A DNA stretch of 6,779 nt, taken from contig DNWN01000118.1 of the NCBI GenBank assembly GCA_003507115.1, positions 1-6,779 of the forward strand, in the 5' to 3' direction. Positions 1 through 5,377 of this stretch are shown here, piece by piece. The stretch comes from Cryomorphaceae bacterium. GTDB taxonomy: Bacteria > Bacteroidota > Bacteroidia > Flavobacteriales > Schleiferiaceae. How positions within the stretch are numbered: the stretch's first letter is position 1; every line of letters starts with the position of its first letter. The notes under the pieces were generated by a model. The model made no database searches, was not told the origin of the DNA, and saw only the letters and a list, made by a program, of their open reading frames with translations. The translations under genes and the position numbers were made by a program.

Positions 1-1364
1 TCAGCGCCAGCCTTGGCAGTTTTGCGCAGATCAATCCCTCCAATGCCCTCAATTTTGATGGCAGCGATGATTACGTCCTGACCACCGCCCAAGGGGCCAG
101 CGGCACATCAGCACGCACGATCGAAGCGTGGGTCCGTACCACGGCCAACTGCATCCCTGGAACAGGCGGAGGGGTACAACAGACCATTGTGGATTGGGGC
201 ATCTTCGCCACCGGTTCCCGATTCACCTTCAATCTTCTCTGGGCCAATGCGCCGCGCATCGAAGTCGGGGGAAATGGCTTGAGTGGTGTGACCGCGGTCA
301 ACGATGGATACTGGCACCATGTGGCCGTCGTCTATGACCCCACCGCCACCAATCAGTATAAACTATATGTGGATGGCGCGCTGGATGCCCAAGGGAATTT
401 GACCGTGGCTACGAATACCTCTTCAGGCACCTACATTCAAATTGGCAAGCGGGTGGACGGATCCAATCCATTCACGGGCGATATCGACGAAGTGCGGGTG
501 TGGAATACCGCACGCACCTCCGCACAAATCGCGGCCAATTACAACAAAGAGCTTTGCAGCCCGCCTATCACCCTGGTCGCCTATTACCGGGCCAATCAAG
601 GGGTTGCCGCCGGGAACAACAGCACCGTACTGACCCTCAATGATTTCTCCAACAACCAGCATGGCACCTTGTACAACTTTGCCTTGACGGGAAGCGGCTC
701 AAACTGGGTGGCCGGTGCCCCACTCCCCGGCGGGAAGGACACCACCCTTTCTGCCACCCATTGTGGCGCCTTCACCGATCCATTAGGCACCACCTACACC
801 AGCAGTGGCACCTATACGTACAGCTACACCATGGCCAATGGCTGCGATTCAAGCATTCACTTGCAGTTGACCATTGACACGGTGGATACGGGGGTAACGC
901 AATCGGGCACCCTACAAACCATGAATATCTTGACGGCGAATGCCAGCAATGCCGTCTACCAGTGGTTGGATTGCGGCAATAGCTATTCGGCGATCAATGG
1001 AGCCACCAGCCAGAGCTACACCGCCACAAGCAATGGTTCCTATGCCGTCATCATTACCCAAAATGGCTGCACCGATACGTCTTCGTGCTACACCGTCGCC
1101 GGAATCGGGCTACGCGAACCGCAAAGTCCGGCAGAAATCAAATTGATGCCGAACCCCTCCAAAGGATCCTTTACCGTGGACATGGGCCAAACGGTGGAGA
1201 AAGTTTCGATTGAAATTTGGGACGTGATGGGCCGCCGTGTTCTTCACAAAACAGCGGAAAACAGCGCGCGCATCCCAATACAAACCAAGCTCTCCCCGGG
1301 CGTGTACTTGGTGAAGATCCAAGCCAACGGCCAAGTCGTCACGCGACGCATGGTCATCGAGTAA
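1..1364 (+). CDS. Secreted LamG-like (jelly-roll) protein with T9SS C-terminal sorting domain, 5'-truncated
   Basis: The reading frame is open from base 3 to the TAA at 1362-1364, giving 453 visible residues. The visible N-terminus (SASLGSFAQINPS) looks like the end of a signal peptide cut at SFA|Q, so the start codon should lie just upstream of the window; the first in-frame GTG, at 189, is inside the domain and is not the start. Residues about 13-180 form a LamG/concanavalin-A-like jelly-roll: NALNFDGSDDYV at its head, YWHHVAVVYD at 103-112, LYVDG, and the hallmark FTGDIDEVRVWN at 157-168. Residues about 246-292 and 295-365 are two small beta-sandwich-type repeats with paired cysteines (one ends GCDSSIHLQLTI; the other has YQWLDCGNSY and NGCTDTSSC), common in Bacteroidota surface proteins. 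Residues 379-453 are a type A T9SS sorting domain (LMPNPSKGSFTV, WDVMGRRV, SPGVYLVKI). The protein is inferred to cross the outer membrane by T9SS and be released or anchored. LamG suggests glycan or protein binding; the ligand is unknown. Confidence 0.9.
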   Translation, partial: SASLGSFAQINPSNALNFDGSDDYVLTTAQGASGTSARTIEAWVRTTANCIPGTGGGVQQTIVDWGIFATGSRFTFNLLWANAPRIEVGGNGLSGVTAVNDGYWHHVAVVYDPTATNQYKLYVDGALDAQGNLTVATNTSSGTYIQIGKRVDGSNPFTGDIDEVRVWNTARTSAQIAANYNKELCSPPITLVAYYRANQGVAAGNNSTVLTLNDFSNNQHGTLYNFALTGSGSNWVAGAPLPGGKDTTLSATHCGAFTDPLGTTYTSSGTYTYSYTMANGCDSSIHLQLTIDTVDTGVTQSGTLQTMNILTANASNAVYQWLDCGNSYSAINGATSQSYTATSNGSYAVIITQNGCTDTSSCYTVAGIGLREPQSPAEIKLMPNPSKGSFTVDMGQTVEKVSIEIWDVMGRRVLHKTAENSARIPIQTKLSPGVYLVKIQANGQVVTRRMVIE

Positions 1365-1393
1365 TCGCTTACCCCACTTTCGGTCTTCTGCCC

Positions 1394-1401
1394 GACCTTT
1401 G
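1394..1401 (+). promoter_or_regulatory. Possible -7 promoter box (GACCTTTG) for the glycosyltransferase
   Basis: GACCTTTG matches the Bacteroidota -7 consensus TAnnTTTG except at the first base. It ends 4 bases before the ATG at 1406, so transcription would start at or very near the start codon. I see no -33 TTG at the expected distance. The 41-base gap after the upstream gene has room for such a promoter, but read-through from upstream is equally possible. Confidence 0.3.
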
Positions 1402-1405
1402 CGCC

Positions 1406-2434
1406 ATGCGCAAGGTGATTCATATTGTCCGGATGTGGCCGACGGCCGAAGATCCCCAGCACGGAGGCTTTATCCTGGAACACCTGCGCGCGCTATCCGC
1501 CCATGCAGATCAGCGCATTCTGATTTGGGACGGAAAATTGAACGCCACGCCCTTGTATGGGGAAGAATTCTCCCTGGCCCATCTGTCCACGCCCGGCTTC
1601 CGAGCTAAATGGCGCGCTTTGCGGGAGTGGTTGGACACCGACTTGCCCCATGTGGTGCATGTACACGGTGCCGGAAATGACAGTGCCTTGGCCTTCTTGC
1701 TCATTCACATGCTCCATGGTTCGCGGATTCGTCGTGTCGTCACGGAGCACCAAAGCCATTGGGCGGAAAAACCGAGCCGGGGGGCTATCTGGACCTTGCG
1801 TCTTGCCCATGCCCGAACGGCCGTTTCCGGCTGGTTGGCCTCCCTGATGGAACCCTACAGTGCCGGAGCAGCCATCTCTGTGGTTCCCAACGTCCTTGCG
1901 CCGCCTAACCTACCCTTGCAACGCTCGGATGCGACGCATCGGCGTTTTCTCTGGGTCGGCGACCTGGTTCCCCTAAAAGGGATGGGCCAGCTTCTTGAAG
2001 CCTGGGCGCGCCATCACCGGACCTTTCCGCAAGACCGTCTGACCCTCATTGGGGGTACGGCAGAGGCGGGACTTCGCCCGGATGACCTGCCGGAGGGCGC
2101 GACCTACACCGGTCCGGCCACGGCCGGGGAAGTCCACGAGCGCATGCTGCACCACGATATTTTGATTGTCAACAGCGCCCGCGAAACGTTTAGCATGGTC
2201 ATCGGGGAAGCCCTTGAACGGGGACTATCCGTTCTCTGCACGCCCATTCCCGGACCACAAAGTGTCTATTCGGGGCAGGGTATCACGTATCGAACGGACC
2301 TCTCGGAAGACGACTTAGTTTCTCACTTGGCGGGTGCAGAAAAATGGAACGATGTGCCCCTGGTTCTGAAGGACTTTCGTGCCGAAGCCGTGGCGCAGCA
2401 GTTCTTGGCCCTGTACGCGCCGACAAAAAAATAG
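1406..2434 (+). CDS. GT4-family glycosyltransferase (GT-B fold), acceptor unknown
   Basis: This 342-residue protein has the two-lobed layout of GT-B retaining glycosyltransferases. The N-terminal lobe (about 1-160) opens with a beta strand (KVIHIVRMWP), a glycine-rich turn (QHGGFILEHL) at 18-27, then HVVHVHGAG around 82-90 and TEHQSHW at 113-119. The C-terminal lobe starts near FLWVGDLVPLKG (181-192), the usual sugar-nucleotide-binding strand with its lysine, followed by LTLIGG (212-217). The E-x7-E motif of GT4 enzymes is present (Glu260 and Glu268 in SARETFSMVIGEAL). No membrane segment or signal peptide is seen, so it should act in the cytoplasm on a sugar nucleotide. The ATG at 1406 was chosen because the first strand begins directly there and the upstream reading overlaps the T9SS gene. 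It lacks the GGSG N-terminal signature expected of BshA, although bshB1 is next door in the opposite direction. A role in polysaccharide or glycolipid synthesis is a guess. Confidence 0.85.
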   Translation: MRKVIHIVRMWPTAEDPQHGGFILEHLRALSAHADQRILIWDGKLNATPLYGEEFSLAHLSTPGFRAKWRALREWLDTDLPHVVHVHGAGNDSALAFLLIHMLHGSRIRRVVTEHQSHWAEKPSRGAIWTLRLAHARTAVSGWLASLMEPYSAGAAISVVPNVLAPPNLPLQRSDATHRRFLWVGDLVPLKGMGQLLEAWARHHRTFPQDRLTLIGGTAEAGLRPDDLPEGATYTGPATAGEVHERMLHHDILIVNSARETFSMVIGEALERGLSVLCTPIPGPQSVYSGQGITYRTDLSEDDLVSHLAGAEKWNDVPLVLKDFRAEAVAQQFLALYAPTKK

Positions 2435-2436
2435 AC

Positions 2437-3165
2437 TCAGAGAAGGTCGGTCAGCAAGGCAACCCCCGGCCGACGCTCCGTTAAAAAGCCCTCGGCATGG
2501 GTGACGTACATCGCCCGACCCCATTCGCGGGAGCGGGCTTCAATTCCTTCTAGAAAACCCGATGAGGAAATGACCGTTTCGGGCTCTTGGCTAGATGCGT
2601 CAAAGAACTGGCTCTTGTGCGCTTGGATGCTCGCCATTTTTTGGTCCATGTAACCTGTGATATCCACGGAGAAGTCGGGAACCAAGTCGTAGTACTGAAT
2701 GTAGTGGTAGACGTGATCTGGGCGATGTGCCACTTGGACTTCGCCCTCCCATTCTGTCTCCAATGCTTTCAGACCGGCCTTGAAGCAGGAGTCCAAAATA
2801 AGCTGGGAGGCATGGCCATGGTCGGGATGGCGGTCCTTCGGAGCGGTGGCCAAGACAATGCGCGGCCGGAAGGCACGCAAAAAGGCAATAAGCAGGCGCT
2901 GGTTCGCCTCGGAATTTTCCAAAAAGCCGTCGCGCATGCCGGCGTTGAAGCGCTGTGACACCCCAAGGATCCGGGCCGCTTCGAGGGCCTCGGCATCGCG
3001 GAGTTCGGCCGTGCCTCGTGTTCCCATCTCTCCCCGCGTCAGATCCAAGATGGCGACGCGATGGCCGGATGCTACATGCTTGGCGAGGGTTCCGCCACAG
3101 CCCAACTCGACGTCGTCGGGATGGGCCCCAATGGCCAGAATATCAACAGAAGATGGAATAGGCAT
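2437..3165 (-). CDS. bshB1: Bacillithiol biosynthesis deacetylase BshB1 (PIG-L/LmbE family)
   Basis: This 242-residue cytoplasmic metalloenzyme is predicted to remove the acetyl group from N-acetylglucosaminyl-malate, the second step of bacillithiol synthesis, before BshC adds cysteine. The PIG-L/LmbE signature is complete: AHPDD at 14-18 and HPDH at 113-116. The likely zinc ligands are His15, Asp18 and His116, with Asp17 as general base; their spacing equals that of His12, Asp15 and His113 in the Bacillus cereus homologue BcZBP. Other BshB-like stretches are ELGCGGTLAKH (20-30), DLTRGEMGTRGT (41-52) and the C-terminal AEGFLTERRPG. Full length for the family. The ATG at 3165 lies 22 bases after the peroxidase stop on the same strand, and a TAACTTTG box overlapping that stop could provide a second promoter. 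Its stop is 2 bases from the stop of the convergent glycosyltransferase. bshA and bshC are not in the window. A related BshB2-type or other PIG-L deacetylase is the main alternative. Confidence 0.9.
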   Translation of the reverse strand: MPIPSSVDILAIGAHPDDVELGCGGTLAKHVASGHRVAILDLTRGEMGTRGTAELRDAEALEAARILGVSQRFNAGMRDGFLENSEANQRLLIAFLRAFRPRIVLATAPKDRHPDHGHASQLILDSCFKAGLKALETEWEGEVQVAHRPDHVYHYIQYYDLVPDFSVDITGYMDQKMASIQAHKSQFFDASSQEPETVISSSGFLEGIEARSREWGRAMYVTHAEGFLTERRPGVALLTDLL

Positions 3166-3182
3166 GGCAAATTGTTCAGCGG

Positions 3183-3190
3183 CAAAGTTA
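3183..3190 (-). promoter_or_regulatory. Candidate internal promoter -7 box (TAACTTTG) for bshB1
   Basis: Read on the minus strand this is TAACTTTG, an exact match to TAnnTTTG. Its TAA is also the stop codon of the peroxidase gene. It ends 17 bases before the bshB1 ATG at 3165, which would give a leader of roughly ten bases. No clear -33 TTG is seen. bshB1 could therefore be transcribed both with the peroxidase and on its own. A chance match is possible because only six positions are fixed. Confidence 0.4.
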
Positions 3191-3757
3191 CTCGACCCCT
3201 GCGAACTGCTTGATTTCCTTCGTCAAAGGCGACGTGGTCATCAAATATGAAGCGGTCCACTGGCCTTGTTCATTGAGCAAAAACTTACAGAAATTCCAAC
3301 GGACATTCGCATGGCTGTTGCCGTTTTGCTCTTTCTGGGTCAACCACTGGTATACGGGGTGGACATTTTCGCCTTTGATGGAAACCTTTTCCATCATTTG
3401 GAAGGTCACCCCGTAGTTTTCGCTACAAAAAGACTGGATTTCACGCGCCGAACCCGACTCTTGTCCGCCAAAGTCATTGCATGGGAAGCCCAAAATGATG
3501 AAATCCTCCTGGTTAGATTGCTCCCACAGGGCCTGCAAATCCTTGTACTGGGGGGTAAACCCGCATTCGGACGCCGTATTAACAATCAAAACGCGCTTGC
3601 CTCGAAGCTGCTCAAAGTCAAAATACTCCCCCTCCAAAGTGTTGGCATGGAGACTGTAAAAATCGACCGCGCCGTTGACAGGCTGGGCCACGCTGTTTCC
3701 ACAGCCAAGAAGCATTCCGAGTAGTCCCATAAGAAGGAAAGAAGTGATGTTTTTCAT
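3188..3757 (-). CDS. Exported glutathione-peroxidase-family thiol peroxidase (probably thioredoxin-type)
   Basis: The 189-residue product reduces hydrogen peroxide or organic hydroperoxides through a peroxidatic cysteine. The family motifs are clear: VNTASECGFTPQY with Cys65, GFPCNDFGGQE with Gln99, and RWNFCKFLLN with Trp154 and Asn155, so the Cys-Gln-Trp-Asn tetrad is intact. Cys111, in FCSENYGVTF, lies 46 residues after Cys65, the same spacing as the resolving cysteine of yeast Gpx3 (Cys36/Cys82). This suggests a two-cysteine enzyme recycled by a thioredoxin-like protein rather than by glutathione. The usual Gln of FPCNQF is Asp here. The N-terminus (MKNITSFLLMGLLGMLLGC) is an export signal, with a lipobox LLGC at Cys19 and an alternative signal peptidase I site SVA|Q at 25/26. 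The enzyme should therefore sit in the periplasm or be lipid-anchored. The ATG at 3757 was chosen over an upstream in-frame ATG at 3889 because it starts the signal peptide and follows a TATCTTTG box. It is first in a pair with bshB1. Confidence 0.92.
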   Translation of the reverse strand: MKNITSFLLMGLLGMLLGCGNSVAQPVNGAVDFYSLHANTLEGEYFDFEQLRGKRVLIVNTASECGFTPQYKDLQALWEQSNQEDFIILGFPCNDFGGQESGSAREIQSFCSENYGVTFQMMEKVSIKGENVHPVYQWLTQKEQNGNSHANVRWNFCKFLLNEQGQWTASYLMTTSPLTKEIKQFAGVE

Positions 3758-3764
3758 GTTGTAA

Positions 3765-3772
3765 CAAAGATA
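3765..3772 (-). promoter_or_regulatory. -7 promoter box (TATCTTTG) of the peroxidase-bshB1 pair
   Basis: On the minus strand this reads TATCTTTG, an exact match to the Bacteroidota -7 consensus TAnnTTTG. Seven bases separate it from the ATG at 3757, so the transcript would begin within a few bases of the start codon. No good -33 TTG is seen; CAGTTC at 3792-3787 is the nearest T-rich element. Position and match make this one of the two best promoter candidates in the window. Confidence 0.6.
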
Positions 3773-3777
3773 CGTCC

Positions 3778-3787
3778 CCCTATAGGG
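3778..3787. repeat. Perfect 10-base palindrome CCCTATAGGG in the divergent control region
   Basis: CCCTATAGGG equals its own reverse complement. On the peroxidase side it lies just upstream of the TATCTTTG box, inside the spacer expected between the -33 and -7 elements, where a bound protein would block RNA polymerase. It could be an operator. A short palindrome like this can also arise by chance. Confidence 0.35.
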
Positions 3788-3790
3788 AAC

Positions 3791-3812
3791 TGGGTTGAGT
3801 AGAAATAACCCA
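3791..3812. repeat. Inverted repeat TGGGTT-N10-AACCCA between divergent promoters
   Basis: Six-base perfect arms (3791-3796 and 3807-3812) flank a ten-base spacer, with arm centres 16 bases apart. That is a layout often seen for dimeric transcription factors reading two major grooves. It is 42-63 bases upstream of the ccmB ATG and 34-55 bases upstream of the peroxidase ATG, so it could serve both directions. There is no T-run after it, so a terminator is unlikely. No regulator gene is in the window. Confidence 0.35.
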
Positions 3813-3840
3813 AAAGATGGCGCTAAGTTCGACCCAGCCC

Positions 3841-3848
3841 TACCTTTG
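3841..3848 (+). promoter_or_regulatory. -7 promoter box (TACCTTTG) of the ccm operon
   Basis: TACCTTTG is an exact match to TAnnTTTG and ends 5 bases before the ccmB ATG at 3854. The predicted transcription start falls on or right next to the ATG, so the ccm message would be leaderless or nearly so. No TTG lies at the usual -33 distance; AAGTTC at 3825-3830 is the nearest T-rich element. Confidence 0.55.
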
Positions 3849-3853
3849 TCCTG

Positions 3854-4531
3854 ATGATTCGATTGCGCGCCATTCAACAAATCCTTCAATGGGAATGGGC
3901 ATTGGAATACCGCCGTTCGAACGGATGGTTCCTTCCCCTGCTCTTCGCGGCCATGGTCGGCTATCTCTGCAGCCTGCTGGTGCGGGAACCCAGCCCGACG
4001 GTCTGGTTGGCTTTATTGTGGATGACCATGGTCTTTAGCGCCTTGCAAACCGCCTTGCGCAGCTTTGCCGCCACGCCCGGGCAATGGCTCTACCTCAATC
4101 AACTGGTCGCCCCCACCGAACTACTGATCGGCAAGACTATGACCACCGCCCTGAATTGTCTCTTAGTGACCTGGACGAGCCTCGCCCTGTTTAGTCTTTG
4201 GTTGGGCTGGCCCCACCTCCCTGAGCAGATGGGTCAAGTGCCTCTATGGCCCTTTGTGGTCAGTCTTTCCCTCGGAGCTATTGCCCTTTCATCCACCTTG
4301 AGCTTCACGGCGGCCCTCGCATCTAAAATCGAACGGGGAACGGGGATTATGGCCGTTCTGAGCATTCCTTTGCTCCTACCCACCCTCCTCATTGCCGTTC
4401 GCGCGAGCAAATTGGCCCTCTTGGGTGAACCCCTCTCCAATTTATACCCGAATTGGGCGGGAGAAATTCTGATGGCGGGACTTCCTCTGGCCTTGGGCGC
4501 CCTGCTCTTTCCGTACCTTTGGCGCTCCTAA
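3854..4531 (+). CDS. ccmB: CcmB, heme exporter/ABC permease subunit of cytochrome c maturation
   Basis: CcmB is the integral membrane subunit that, with the ATPase CcmA, drives release of heme-loaded CcmE from CcmC in System I. The product is 225 residues, the usual size, with a short cytoplasmic N-terminus (MIRLRAIQQILQWEWALEYR) resembling the amphipathic start of other CcmB proteins. It has about six hydrophobic segments near residues 25-43, 50-68, 95-117, 131-154, 164-185 and 203-222. The stretch ASKIERGTGIMAVLSIPLLLPTLL is read in two parts: KIERGTGI (158-165) is the loop before helix five, and MAVLSIPLLLPTLLI (166-180) matches the conserved helix where Escherichia coli has a similar LPLL.P motif. 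The ATG at 3854 follows a TACCTTTG box closely. Its TAA overlaps the ccmC ATG by one base (TAATG). It is the first gene of the operon here; ccmA, often directly upstream in other bacteria, is not in the window. Confidence 0.9.
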   Translation: MIRLRAIQQILQWEWALEYRRSNGWFLPLLFAAMVGYLCSLLVREPSPTVWLALLWMTMVFSALQTALRSFAATPGQWLYLNQLVAPTELLIGKTMTTALNCLLVTWTSLALFSLWLGWPHLPEQMGQVPLWPFVVSLSLGAIALSSTLSFTAALASKIERGTGIMAVLSIPLLLPTLLIAVRASKLALLGEPLSNLYPNWAGEILMAGLPLALGALLFPYLWRS

Positions 4532-5205
4532 TGAAAGCTTGGAAAATACTCGGCATTGCCCTCGTAGGATATTCCCTCTTTGCGGGTCTCACTTCGGACG
4601 TACCACGTCTAGTGATCCTAAACGAAACCATACGGAATCTTTATTTCCACGTCCCCATGTGGTTTACGATGATTGCATTACTTGGGGCATCTCTCGCCTA
4701 TTCCTTGCGACTCCTTCGCTCCGGGGGAGACGGAGAACCCTTGAACTTGGAACGCGACCGCCAAGCCCGGGCCTTTGCCGAAGTGGCCATGATCTTTTCC
4801 TTGCTTGGGCTCTTCACGGGTATGGTCTGGGCCAAGGCCACCTGGGGCACCTATTGGACTGCCGATCCGAAACTCAACGGCACCGCTGTCACCCTCCTCA
4901 TCTATGCCGCCTATTTCATTCTGCGCAGCAGCGTGGACGACGCGGAAAAACGCGCACGACTCGCGGCGGTGTACAACGTCTTCGCCTTTGTTCTCATGAT
5001 TGTCTTCATCGGCATTCTTCCCCGGATGACGGATTCCTTGCACCCAGGAAATGGCGGCAATCCAGCTTTTGGCAGCTATGATTTGGACCATGGCATGCGT
5101 CTTGTGTTTTACCCGGCTGTAGTCGGTTGGATTTTGATGGGATGGTGGATTGCCTCCCTCCGTGTTCGCCTCGATCGCTTGACCGCTCAACAAACCCCAT
5201 CTTGA
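4531..5205 (+). CDS. ccmC: CcmC, heme-handling protein of cytochrome c maturation
   Basis: CcmC loads heme onto CcmE at the outer face of the inner membrane. The 224-residue product has about six membrane segments (near 3-20, 38-60, 83-104, 117-132, 145-163 and 190-212). The family's two external histidine heme ligands appear as His40 in NLYFHVPMW and His171 in DSLHPGNGG. Between them the tryptophan-rich WWD loop lies at 100-115: WAKATWGTYWTADPKL. It keeps the Trp, Gly and Asp positions, but the usual WxWD end reads WTAD here. The ATG at 4531 was chosen because it overlaps the ccmB stop as TAATG and begins the first helix; a longer in-frame reading from 4453 would lie wholly inside ccmB. The stop is one base before the ccmD start. 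CcmC-like CcsA/CcmF proteins share the WWD loop, but the length and histidine layout fit CcmC. Confidence 0.92.
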   Translation: MKAWKILGIALVGYSLFAGLTSDVPRLVILNETIRNLYFHVPMWFTMIALLGASLAYSLRLLRSGGDGEPLNLERDRQARAFAEVAMIFSLLGLFTGMVWAKATWGTYWTADPKLNGTAVTLLIYAAYFILRSSVDDAEKRARLAAVYNVFAFVLMIVFIGILPRMTDSLHPGNGGNPAFGSYDLDHGMRLVFYPAVVGWILMGWWIASLRVRLDRLTAQQTPS

Positions 5206-5206
5206 T

Positions 5207-5377
5207 ATGAAGTACCTCTCTTTTTTGCAGGCCCCTCCCGCTGAAATGGCAGACCTCTTTCGCGCAGAGGGTAAAATCTATGTCGTCCTCGCTGTGCTCG
5301 GCATCGTCTTTGTCGGGTTGGTTGCGTACTTGGTGTGGATGGAACGTCGCATTCAAAAACTGGAAAAAGGAGCATGA
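5207..5377 (+). CDS. ccmD: CcmD-family small membrane protein
   Basis: This 56-residue protein starts one base after the ccmC stop and ends by overlapping the ccmE start (ATGA). It is MKYLSFLQAPPAEMAD, then LFRAEGKIYVV, then one membrane helix at about 24-44, then a charged tail with WMERRIQKLEKG. The GKIYVV-helix-RRIxKLEK pattern matches the Bacteroidota CcmD family. In characterised systems CcmD is a small single-span protein that stabilises CcmABC with heme-loaded CcmE and helps release it. Many relatives, as I recall them, carry a longer hydrophobic N-terminus resembling a signal peptide; here that part is short and proline-bearing. An alternative start at Met14 (5246) would leave 43 residues, but the coupling to ccmC favours 5207. 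The identification rests on position, length and topology as much as on sequence. Confidence 0.8.
   Translation: MKYLSFLQAPPAEMADLFRAEGKIYVVLAVLGIVFVGLVAYLVWMERRIQKLEKGA

Noticed and set aside
1406..2434. The glycosyltransferase as BshA, the first bacillithiol enzyme, because bshB1 is adjacent
   Set aside because: It is convergent rather than in an operon with bshB1, and its N-terminus lacks the GGSG-type start expected of BshA. Only the general GT4 features are shared.
2445..2474. GTCGG / CCGAC hairpin as a terminator between the convergent genes
   Set aside because: Only five base pairs with a 19-base loop, no T-run, and it lies inside the bshB1 coding region.
2780..3250. Plus-strand open frame of 156 codons opposite bshB1
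   Set aside because: It is antisense to a gene with intact catalytic motifs and its translation is basic, low-complexity and unlike any family; it is a shadow caused by codon bias.
3266..3724. Plus-strand open frame of 152 codons opposite the peroxidase
   Set aside because: It lies wholly antisense to clear GPx motifs and shows no recognisable domain.
3758..3889. Longer N-terminus for the peroxidase starting at 3889
   Set aside because: It would place 44 extra residues before the signal peptide, span the promoter region and overlap the ccmB start.
4678..5193. Minus-strand open frame of 171 codons opposite ccmC
   Set aside because: It is antisense to a well-supported ccmC, and a His/Gly/Glu-rich translation is what reverse reading of a membrane protein gives.
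5366..5371. AAGGAG as a Shine-Dalgarno site for ccmE
   Set aside because: It ends two bases before the ATG, too close to act, and it encodes the last residues of ccmD. The rest of the window does not use Shine-Dalgarno sites.
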